A stretch of 64,000 nucleotides of DNA from Plantago ovata (Eukaryota > Streptophyta > Magnoliopsida > Lamiales > Plantaginaceae). The position numbers were made by a program, and so were the translations under genes. Positions 54,995 to 64,000 of this stretch are shown here, piece after piece. The notes beneath the pieces are model-generated. The model searched no databases. It was not told the DNA's origin and saw nothing but the letters and a program-made list of their open reading frames with translations. Numbering within the stretch: position 1 is the first letter of the stretch; each line of letters starts with the position of its first letter. The stretch lies in the NCBI GenBank assembly GCA_028274465.1, contig CM051457.1, positions 51,058,362 through 51,122,361 on the forward strand. Reading direction: 5' to 3'.

Positions 54995-56211
54995 TGATGA
55001 TGCAAGAATTGTCGGGTCACAATCAATCAAATAAATTTGTTATTTAGCCAAAGGCAATTCACGACTACAACGAAAACCGTAGTGTAGCAGTAGAATGACC
55101 TAGGTTTTTCTAACAGATAATGGAGATTGGTGATAGTATGGTCCTTCAAAGCATAACGGGTTAATAATCATGCGTAAATTCCTCGGTTTTACATGGATAT
55201 CTTTGATCAATCAATTGTCCTGTTGTAATTATCACACACTACGAAGATATAGATACTGACAAGTCAAATACTATTGTCCAATTGTGTTCCGTAATTATTC
55301 AACACTACGAAGATATAGATATGCATAGGTCGACGAGGGTCCAATTGTGCATAATAATTAATCAACACACGAAGATATAGGTTCCGCCTGATCAACGAAA
55401 TAAAGCAGTAACACGGAGTATAATGCGCGATATAGCCATTAGCATGATTATCAGCCCTTCGCTAAGAATTCACATACTATCACCAACAATAAGTTTAGCT
55501 ACTCATAGTTGTCATGCAATCAACAGAAATCATAGAAGAAAACATGTTGAAAGATATATAAAAATAAGTAGAATAAACTGTAAGATACAATGTTACTGAA
55601 GGTTGTCAATCTCCGAAGAATCGCGATCTTACAAGCTCCAAACTGCTATGAAAAAGTGTCTCCTAAGCTACGAACCCCCAGAACAGGCTCTGGGAAGTTC
55701 GTACCTAAAACTACAGAGAAAGGTGAGAGAATAGGTGTGGAAAAGTATGAATTTCGGAGAAAAACTGAGCAACTATATATAGGACTCGAATTTGTGTGGG
55801 GCGAAGGGCCCCACACACCGGGCGATTCGTCCCACGTCCCGGGCGATTCGCCCAGGAGTAAAATTCGCGGAATTCCGCGTTTTCGACGCGTTTTTGGATT
55901 TCTTCCCCTTTTCGGACTCGGTTTCTGACTTCTAGTGGCCTTCTAACCTCCAGATTCGACCCCTAGACTCCAAATCCTATCCGGAAACCTTCAGATACTC
56001 CAAATAGGCTTCTGGAACACCAATTCCTTGTCAACTTCAATATAAAATGCCCGGAAATCCTCGTTTTTCAACCAAAACCTGTAAAATAAAAACTAAAGGG
56101 AAACGTGACACTATTCTAATAAAATGCACTAAAATATAGCTAAATTAACATAGAGGATAGCTAAAATAGGTGAAAAAGACTCAAATGAAAGTGTAAAATA
56201 CACATTCATCA
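54995..56211 (-). repeat. 5' LTR of A3
   Basis: On the plus strand TGATGATGC to CATTCATCA, 1217 bp. Palindromes with a GGGCGATTCG core lie at about 55797-55855, next to a TATATATA at about 55774. Confidence 0.93.
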
Positions 56212-57406
56212 CCTTTTGTCGTGATAGCTTGTGTTTTTCATTTTTGCATGCATTTCATCCTTAGTATAGTTGTTGCACTTCGTTTGTGTGGAGTTTATTG
56301 CCAAGTGTTTAGAACTTTTTTATTGAGTAGACTAAGTGTTTGTGACCATTGACCATACATTGCATTTCTATGAAGTAGTTTGAGGCTTGTCTTGCTTGGT
56401 TTGTCACATTCACATGTGCACTAGTTAAGCCTTGTAGTCTCGATATCACCTTCTGTGGTATTTCTTCTACTACGGTTCACGAAGGCCTTATAAAATGATT
56501 CATGTTAGAGTCTATGGTTGTATACCCGTGTAATTATGTACTTAAGAGGCGACAAGTACTTCACCTTGCTTTTGAGATTGACGAATACCTAGGAAGGAGG
56601 TAGAGTGAGGTGTGTGATCCTTTGTATTAAACCTATTCTTTCGAATTCGTTCGGGGAGGGGGTTGTCGTTTTTGTTCTTGTCTTTCGTCTTTTTGAGTCC
56701 TTGTAAAGTCGTTCTTTTTCTTTTGGTATCTTGTACTCCAACCTATTCTTTCGAATAGGTTTGGGGAGATGTTTGTGGTTGTTTTTCTTTTCGGTGTAGC
56801 TGCTGCTTTCCTATATAAAAAAAAAAAAAAAGAAAAAAGAAAAAAAGAAGAAAAAGAAAGAAAAAGAAAGAAAAAAAAAAAGAGAAAGAGAATAAAGAAT
56901 AAGACCCAAAAAAGCAAAAGAAGGGTCAAAAGCAATCAAAAAGCAGTCTTTGTCAAGTGTTGTAACTAATTTTCAATTTTTTGTTGTGTAAGTGTCGAGT
57001 TGTAAATTCTTCCTTGTGTTTTTTGTCGTCTTGTGTTGAGGCCTATTCTAGACCACCCTCGTCCTGCCATTCAGGAAGTGGTTGAAGAGTCTTGTTTTGT
57101 GAGTCGGGTAGAATAGGGGAGTGTTGTCTTTTTAGGGAACCCTCCTTCGTTTGATGAGAGCCAGTATTGGTTCACCCTCTCTTGAGGAAAAGTCTCTATT
57201 GGTGAAAAAAAGTAAGTCCTCGGTTTCATAGGCACGGGCCAATCATAGTATGATAATATGCATCATTGTGTCGTCATTGACCAGGTCCAGGTAGAAGATG
57301 TTACGAGAGACTCCTCAGTTTAACAAAGTGCACATTAGAATGTGTACATTCGCAATCGAGACTTTCTTCAACCTACATTCGCAATCGAGACTTTCTTTAA
57401 CACCTG
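56212..57406 (+). other. D3 3' internal region between A3 and the CACTA element
   Basis: No gene. It follows D2 45050-46620. It has two AACCTATTC hairpins (about 56631-56653, decayed; 56739-56762, intact), a polypurine tract (56817-56930) and the conserved blocks. A short duplication of CATTCGCAATCGAGACTTTCTT lies at about 57345-57397. Confidence 0.75.
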
Positions 57407-57650
57407 CACTACAAAGGATCAATCAAATAACGACGGATCCATCCCTCGCTGTTTGATCCCGATCCATCGCTATTTAGGCACAACGACAGATCGGTAAAAA
57501 CAACGACGGATGAAAAATCCGTCGCTAAAACATTGGTGGCTAGCGAATTATCAACGAATCAACGATCCGTCGCGAATTAGCGACGGATAAAATGTTGACT
57601 TTTTTCGACGAATGACCATCCGTCGTTGAGTTCCTTGCCACGTGGTGGTG
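57407..57650. repeat. CACTA terminal inverted repeat and subterminal repeats, left end
   Basis: CACTACAA followed by several CGACGGAT/ATCCGTCG units in both orientations. In En/Spm such units bind the element-encoded protein. Confidence 0.85.
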
Positions 57651-57916
57651 TGGTCGCTGAGCCTAATGTTTTTTTAAATATTTATATTAAAATAATGCCT
57701 ACCAAAATCAAATTCAACCTGTTCAAATCAAGCAACTTGTTTCACAAATTATTATAGACCAAATAAACCGAAAATAATCTAAAAAATCATAATAAATGTA
57801 ACGAAACCCTCCATACATATAATAATAATCATACGTACAATACTATTCCAAAGTAATATCATATCGTACACAATATTCATGCAGAAAATAGAAATAGAGA
57901 GAATCAAAAGGCTAGG
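57651..57916. other. AT-rich segment before the second CACTA gene
   Basis: AT-rich sequence between the subterminal repeats and the gene end, probably its 3' untranslated region. I see no feature in it. Confidence 0.4.
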
Positions 57917-59684
57917 GGATCATGGAGAGGGTGGTTGTGGTGGCAGTGGCGATGTCGGTGGTGTCAACCCCATCTTTGCATACACCTCAGCGATCATAGC
58001 TTGTTGCTGAGCCTGCACCTCGGCTATCCTCCTCATCTCCTCATCCTTCCTCCTCATCTCCTCTTTCTTCTGCTGCAACTGAAGTAAGTGGGCCTGCTCT
58101 CGAGCGGAAGAAGTAGATGGCGTGGCACGTGATGAACCAGTACCACGGGCACGCGCCGTCCTCGAGCCCACCCCAGCGGTTGATGCCGCACTCCCCAGTC
58201 CCAAGCGATGACCCTTATCGTTTGGAGGATTGATCTCGAGATAAATGTCATTCATTTCCTCAACAGTGAGATCTTGATTACAAATCCTAGCCTCGTAGGC
58301 CGCCTGAAATGATAAATCAAGAGTGCAAGGTGTTAGTTATGTGTTTAATTAGTTATGAAATCATTCGTATTTAATAAACACATGTATTGTTGAACTTACC
58401 ACAATCTCCTCTGCCTAAGTACACAACCATTTTCCGTCCTTGCACGTCTGAGATCTTCTGAACAAGCTGAAGAGAAGACTCTCCTTCTCCTCCAACTGAA
58501 TGACACATGAAAACATCATATACTTAGTTTGAAAGTTTGAAGTAAATAACAAGTATAAGAATGATAAAAAAATCACAAAGTTAATACACTTACCTTCCTC
58601 CTCACATCTGCTGTAGCGATCGACTCAAAGCCAAAACGGTGTGTCACCAAGGTCCTGGTCCCATTAGCAGGCTTCGCCTTCCTGTTCTGCTCAGCATGTG
58701 CCTGGACTCTCATGTCATCCCACCATGCCTTCCACGCCTACCAAATGCCATCTCCTAGCCAACTGGGTTTTGGCTGACCCGATTCAGATTTGGTCTTCAG
58801 ACCATGAATCAGATTCTTGTAAAGGGCACTAACATGAGTGTTGAAGCTCCACCAAAGGTCCCACAACAAAGCTTTTAGAAGGAAGTAATGTTTCTACACA
58901 ATTACAAATAAACATCCAAAATATATGTATGAACACTTGAGAACATTCAAGTATAACAAGGGTAACATAACACAACAATTATATCGGTGACTAACATATC
59001 ACCCAAGTTCAGTGGCTAACATACCACTCATATATAGTGGCTAACATACCACTCACATTGTCCTATATTTTACTATAACAATGGTGACTAACATATCACC
59101 CAAGTACAGTGGCTAACATACCACTCACAGCACACAAACAATTAGGTAACTAATGTAGGCTTATTAACTCACCCTCAGCTCCTCAAAAATCTCTCCCTTC
59201 AGCTGGTCAGGGATGCTCTGCCACCTGCTGCCACCCTCTTGCGGTGGAATCATCTTGTTCCTCAGAATCGTGCTAAGTTTGTTGGCAGCATGGTCCCCAA
59301 ACAACCTGTAAAGAATAGTTAAATCAATAGGCAGACATTGGTTATATATATTTATGTGCATATATAATTTGATGCATAATACTTACTTCTCTCCATTGGG
59401 GTACAGGACAAGCTGACCATTCCACCTCAGGCCATCAGTGGGATCAGTGTAGGGACAGTCATCGTCTAGAATGTGGGCCACGTGTCCTGGGAGGATCGAC
59501 CAGTCGATCCCCTACTCGACTCAGGTGGAGTCCCATGAACAGAACGGGAGCCAGTCCCTGTGTCCTCTCCGTTGCTATGGGGTGACTGAGGAGTATCACC
59601 CCCTGGGGGTATGTAACATGGTCGCTTGGCTAGTGGCATCTGCAACGAAAAGATCCATGTTAGTACATATGCAATTGAATACAA
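57917..59684 (-). pseudogene. Spm-like Transposase_24-type (TNPA-like) protein gene of the CACTA element
   Basis: Exons are inferred. The first (about 59690-59400) encodes MPLAKRPCYIPPGG and LRWNGQLVLYPNG. The next (59164-59309) has LFGDHAANKLSTILRNKM. Then 58590-58900 encodes LLWDLWWSFNTH, HGLKTKSESGQPKPSW and THRFGFESIATADVRRK, the core of plant Ptta/En/Spm proteins. The last exon (57920-58300) has a Ser/Arg-rich part and a Gln/Glu coiled coil ending PPTSPLPPQPPSP. An in-frame stop near 58738 (GIW*AWKAWWDD) suggests it is broken. Such proteins help bind the subterminal repeats. Confidence 0.7.
58978..59133. repeat. Minisatellite in an intron of the CACTA second gene
   Basis: About four copies of a unit containing GTGGCTAACATACCAC, some with GTGACTAACATATCAC. 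Each unit is itself a near palindrome. Confidence 0.75.
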
Positions 59685-60198
59685 AACATGTAAAATCAGA
59701 GATATAGTAAGGAACGACGCTAGACATTCGGGTGGTCACGCCATTAGGCCTGCCAAGCCACATAAAGGCCATGTCCCATCCAATCCGAAGGCGGAACTCC
59801 CAACAGCCAGTTGTCCTTCCAAGCCTAAAAAAAGGGAATCCCCCAATGTACGAACTGACATCTATTTATTATCAACCGAATATAAAACGTGTAAAATCAG
59901 AGATATAGTAAAGAAAGACATCTATTTATTATCAACCTAATAGCTAAGTTTAATCGAACTACCACAAACTATGTAGTACGAATTCACGTACCCCCTATGA
60001 TCTCCTCTGGCTCTAAGTCAATGAAAACATCATCATGCAGCTGAATAACTTATACTGTAGCATGTACAGGTTTTCTAGCCTGACCATCGACATCTTCTTC
60101 TTGGTACGAGTTGTTAATTGACTCGTCCTTCTCCACATATTCAACTTTGGATCGAGCATTTATAGGTACAACAGCTAACCAATCACCCTTATCTTTTT

Positions 60199-62554
60199 TC
60201 AAGGTAGGAATTCAAGAAATACAACTTGACGTGCTTGACCTGCCAAGATAAATGGTTCGTACACTTTGTACTTCTTATTACAGTTTATCTCCACCATATC
60301 ATACTTCTCGAGCGTTCTGGTACCTACATCAGTGGGATCATACCAATCAACATCAAACAACATTGTTCTTTTCAACGGGACCCCAGGATATTCAAGGCGA
60401 ACAATACGCCTAAGCTTCCCATAGTAATCGTAGACATCCTCACCCAAGTCTTTACCCAAGACACGAACTCCACTATTAACTGTAGCATCTGTCGATCCAC
60501 TCTCACTACTGAACCCAAGTCCATTTACAATGTAAGATGGGAAGGAAGAGTATCTTCTCCCTGGTCCACTTGCTAGTGCTTTCAAGTAAGGACATGTTAT
60601 TTTGTTGGTCGGGTTTTGTACATGCTCCTTGAACCATGGTGGAAATTCGGAGCCTCTCGCCTCCATAAGCATGTCCTCAATTGTGTCATCAGCCATTATA
60701 GGATTCGCCTCCACACAACGGGCGCTAAAGGCACTGCACATGATGTGTATATTTGGTTTAATACTACCACTTGCAGTTTATCTAAAGTAAGGTTTTAATT
60801 CAATCGTAAAATGTAAGAAGGCAACTAATCTTTCAAACTTGACCAGGAATGGCTTAACCTCAGCACAATTCAGAAGGACATACGAATGTGCAGCATTGTA
60901 CTCCTTATCCGTCAGATATGCCACGTTTTCTTCACCGTATGCCCTCCTCGAAACCTTAAAGATTGATAGTGAAACTTTATCATCCTCTTGCTCTTGAAAT
61001 GTGTCGGCATTTCGAGCCGGCCTAGATGTCTTCGAAGGGACACCAGTGTCAAAGAAATAGGAGCAAAATGTTGTAGTTAGCATTCGAATGTATGCATTGG
61101 CAATCGAACCCTCAGGCTGAGCTTTGTTCTTCACATAATGCTTCAGCTTGCCTAAGTATCTGTTATAATATGTATGTCATAATTAGATATACTATACAAT
61201 TATGTGTGATATATGTTTGTAAATATGATAGTAAATTATTTACCTCTCAAAGGGATACATCCAACGATATTGAACAGGTCCGGCTAGCAACGCCTCATCC
61301 GGGAGGTGAATGGGCAAGTGTTCCATGGAATCAAAGAAGCTAGGTGGAAAGATACACTCGAGCTTGCACAAAATCAAGGGTATGTTCGCCTTAAGCGTCT
61401 CCAACACTTCAACCTCAACAACCCGTGTGCAAAGATTCTTCAAGAACAAGCTCAACTCGGTCAGAGCACTCCATACCGGTTTATCTAAGAGCTTGCGAAA
61501 TGCAACCGGGATGAGCCTCTCCATGAACACATGACAATTGTGGCTCTTCATCCCATACATCTTTGTCTTATTCGTGTCCACACATCGAGAAAATTTATAT
61601 GCATAATTGTCGGGGAACTTCACCAACTTCACCCAATCATAAAGTGCCTCTCTAGCCTCTTTTGGTCAAAGTGTAACCTGACTTGCGCCACTTGCCATCA
61701 GCATTCTTCTAGGACAGCCCGGGCCACCTACATAGAATCTCCAACTCTTCCCTGGACTTAACCGTGTCCTTTGTTTTGTTGGAAATTTCACAAATGGTGT
61801 TGACGAAGTTCTCAAATACGTTCTTCTCAATATGCATGACATCCAAGATATGACGTATGCGAAGACTACTCCAATAAGGCAAGTCCCATAGGATGCTTCT
61901 ATTTTTCCTTCCATATTCGCTTTTGCTCTTCTCGTTATGCTTTTCCCACCCAACCTCTGTTACTTTCTTGTACCCCAAGTGTTCTATAATAGCAAATTGT
62001 TGTACACTTGTTAGTTCTTTAGGAGCCTTATTCACCACCACTTTGTTCTTAAGAAACTGAGTCTTGTTCTTTCTGAACGGGTGCTCATCGTCTAGAAACC
62101 TGCGATGACAATCAAACTAAGATTCCTTCCTACTCTTCGGCAGATAGTGTGAATCAACATCATCCAAACAATGTGGACATGCCTTGAATCTGGATGTTTT
62201 CCTTCCAGACAACATGGAGTATGGTGGGAAATCACTGATGGTCCAGAGTAGTGCTGCTCTCAAAGTAAAGTTCGTCTTTGTTGAGACATCGTATGTCGGG
62301 ATACCATCCTCCCACAACTCTATATGCACCTTCATCAGTGGCTGCAAGAAGACATCCAACTTCTGTTCCGGATCATCCGGCCCTAGCACCAACACAGTCA
62401 AGAACATGAATGGTTCTTTCAAACAGTCACCGGGAGGCAAGTTGTAAGGTGTAAGCATCACTGGCCAGCACGAATACTTCCGTTCGCTCCCAAACGGGTT
62501 GAAACCATCAGTACTAAGTCCCAACCTTACATCATCAGTACTATTGTCAAACAT
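60199..62554 (-). pseudogene. TNP2-like CACTA transposase, N-terminally incomplete
   Basis: 62554-61709 encodes the Transposase_21 core (DGFNPFG, PACP-like KACPHC, DLPYW, RHILDVMHIEKNV) with a stop at about 62116. Then 61632-61240 and 61134-60778 encode the DUF4218 region (GMKSHNCHVFMERL, FPPSFFDSMEHLPIHL, VQYRWMYPFER). An intron with GTAAAT/AACAG ends lies at 61161-61243. 60741-60199 encodes a DUF4216 region (FDVDWYDP). The coding starts at the Transposase_21 core: the N-terminal zinc-binding part usual in TNP2 is not found. The frame is also lost near 61700. The transposase would cut at the CACTA ends. Confidence 0.85.
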
Positions 62555-62989
62555 ATTAACAATGTGCTAAAACACAAAGTCTAAATTCCTAAAATACCCA
62601 ATTCATTCCAAATCTATCAATTCACCAACCAAAACTTGTGCATCCCCCCTAATTTGAGGTACACAACATAATAGATACTAGTAGAATGCATACAACTCAT
62701 TGAAATAGGAAAGAAACGAAGAATACTCAAATTTAGACAAGTTAGGGTTGGAAGTTAATACCTTTGATTGCGGAAGAAATGGTGAAATAATCACACAATT
62801 GACTAGCTACCCTTGTTCCTTGATGAAAGAGCTTCGAAATTCCTATAACCTTGCTTGAACTAGTGAAGAAATGAAGAAGATATGGGAGGAGGAGTGGTTG
62901 TCGGTTTCAAAAACTTGGAGGAGCTGCTTATGTTCTGTCTGTGTGTGTTATGTCTGAGACGCTAAGTCTCGACATATATATGGACCAGT

Positions 62990-63352
62990 TAGCGACGGAT
63001 GACGTCCATCGCCATTTTGGTTTTACTTTGTTTTTAATTTTTTGGTCAACCTTGACCAGAGACGGATGAGTTACCCGTCGCTGTATAGAGACGGATGACG
63101 TCATCCGTCTCTATATGTTGCAACAGATGACTAATCAGTTGCTAAATTTGTGATGGATGGTCATCCGTCGTACAACTTACGCGCCCTAAGGGTTTAGGGA
63201 CGCGCTCTACGATGAATTTGTCTCATCCGTCGCTATCCTATACTGATTCGTCGCTAAAAGACCGATCGGTCGCAATTTATAGCAACGGATTGATCCGTCG
63301 CAATTTATAGCGACGGATTGATCCGTCACTGTTTGATATAATTCTTGTAGTG
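62990..63352. repeat. CACTA terminal inverted repeat and subterminal repeats, right end
   Basis: Several GACGGATNNNATCCGTC-type units in both orientations end in TTGTAGTG at 63352. Confidence 0.85.
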
Positions 63353-63461
63353 TTGGTAGATTCAATAGAATAGTTCTTCTCTCTTGGCATGAGACTCCTT
63401 TTTGTGTTGCATTTAGTTAGTTGTTTCTTGAGGACAAGCAAGGGTTCGGTTTGGGGAGTTT

Positions 63462-64000
63462 GATGAATGTATTTTTAGCACGTTTATCTTGTCTTTTTCG
63501 CCTCCTTTTGCTATCTTTGAGTCTATATTTGTTGTTAGTTTTCTATAATAGTGTAATGTTTGTTTGGTTTGCATTTCTCAGGTACTTAGTTACAAAGTGG
63601 CAGCTTTGAGATCAAACGAAGCATTTGGATGCATTTGGATCATGTTTGAGCACCACGACTTCCATGGACGTGCTTGCTAGTGCCTGGGACCTAATAAGTG
63701 ACTGTATGTATGTTTCCAAGGGGTTAGGAGGCTATTCGGAGGCTTTGAGCTGAAGAAAAAGAGTCGGAGCTGCGTTTTTGTTCCAGATTAAGCGCCCAAG
63801 ACTGAGGTGAAGCTCCAAGTACAGAGACCTGAAGTAGAATGGGAGCATAATGTGAGCATTTTCTGTAGTGCTACTGGGCGAATCGCCCAGCTCTGCCAGA
63901 CGCTTCACCCAGTTCAAAAGACAACAGCAGATTTCCTCATTAAATACAGATTTTCAGTTACATTTCTCATATCATCAGACCTTGTACCTGCGTTTTGGGA
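63462..64000 (+). repeat. 3' LTR of D3, cut by window end
   Basis: TGATGAATG start follows a TTGCTTG-type hairpin (63425-63442) and GGTTTGGGGAG. It resembles the family D LTR at its start but soon diverges, so D3 belongs to another subfamily. A palindrome CTGGGCGAATCGCCCAG lies at about 63875-63892. Confidence 0.85.

Larger units (their letters stand above)
38828..56211 (-). mobile_element. Family A element A3, hosting D2 in its left LTR
   Basis: The left (3') LTR is 38828-49216 with D2 inside, and the right (5') LTR is 54995-56211. The target duplication is CCTTT (38823-38827, 56212-56216). Internally it has a tRNA-Asp-type primer site, a gag-protease frame and a different third ORF, but no RT or integrase. 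Confidence 0.94.
57407..63352 (-). mobile_element. CACTA (En/Spm) DNA transposon
   Basis: The ends are CACTACAA (57407) and TTGTAGTG (63352). Both ends carry subterminal repeats built on CGACGGAT and its complement (57430-57640; 62990-63340). Genes for a TNP2-type transposase and a second Spm-like protein lie on the minus strand. The 3-bp target duplication is imperfect (CTG left, TTG right). The D3 sequence reads through the site when compared with D2 at about 46676. Confidence 0.93.
38100..64000 (+). mobile_element. Family D-related element D3, truncated, hosting A3 and the CACTA element
   Basis: D3 pieces are about 38100-38827, 56212-57406, 63353-63461 and the LTR from 63462. The internal pieces match the corresponding 3' internal region of D2 (45020-46784) in order and orientation. 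The 5' LTR, gag, protease and most of ORF3 are missing at the left, where it meets the env-like region; the exact junction between about 38060 and 38108 is unclear. The right LTR runs off the window. Confidence 0.85.

Overview
This is a plant nuclear window made entirely of nested transposable elements. The signs are LTR retrotransposons primed by plant tRNA-iMet and tRNA-Asp, a Tekay-type chromovirus, a Sirevirus-type Ty1/copia element, Athila-type gag proteins and a TNP2 (CACTA) transposon. I see no host gene, rRNA, genuine tRNA gene or CRISPR array. The host is probably a dicot with a repeat-rich genome; I cannot name the species. Family names A, C and D below are my own labels.

Layout, left to right. 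(1) 1-1874: 3' end of a family A element (A1). (2) About 1888-3151: an isolated LTR of family C, minus strand. (3) 3152-5640: decayed Sirevirus pol, minus strand. (4) 5641-20270: a Tekay chromovirus, plus strand, with a truncated 5' LTR; its 3' LTR holds a family A element (A2, 15210-19355, TSD gctat). (5) 20271-22864: Sirevirus gag, primer site and one LTR, minus strand. (6) 22865 to about 38060: a long decayed env-like gene with short introns, minus strand, split by family D element D1 (23876-33769, TSD taact). (7) About 38100-64000: a third, truncated family D element (D3, plus strand). Element A3 (38828-56211, TSD ccttt) sits in it, element D2 (38945-48183, TSD gtcgt) sits in the left LTR of A3, and a CACTA transposon (57407-63352) sits in D3 further right.

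Families A and D are the most interesting. They carry an Athila-like gag-protease frame and, further downstream, a separate third ORF, but no reverse transcriptase, RNase H or integrase, so they should depend on another element. In D1 and D2 the third ORF has a domain like the 'putative plant transposon protein' family. D1 and D2 are nearly the same outside this ORF, yet their third ORFs are very different, as if a cassette had been swapped at fixed borders.

Both families also share non-coding structure: arrays of short perfect palindromes whose arm sequence changes by family while the symmetry is kept, hairpins followed by a GGTTTGGGGA run, an AGGCAA-loop hairpin just after the protease stop, and a long polypurine tract. 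These are better candidates for undescribed biology than the decayed pol genes.
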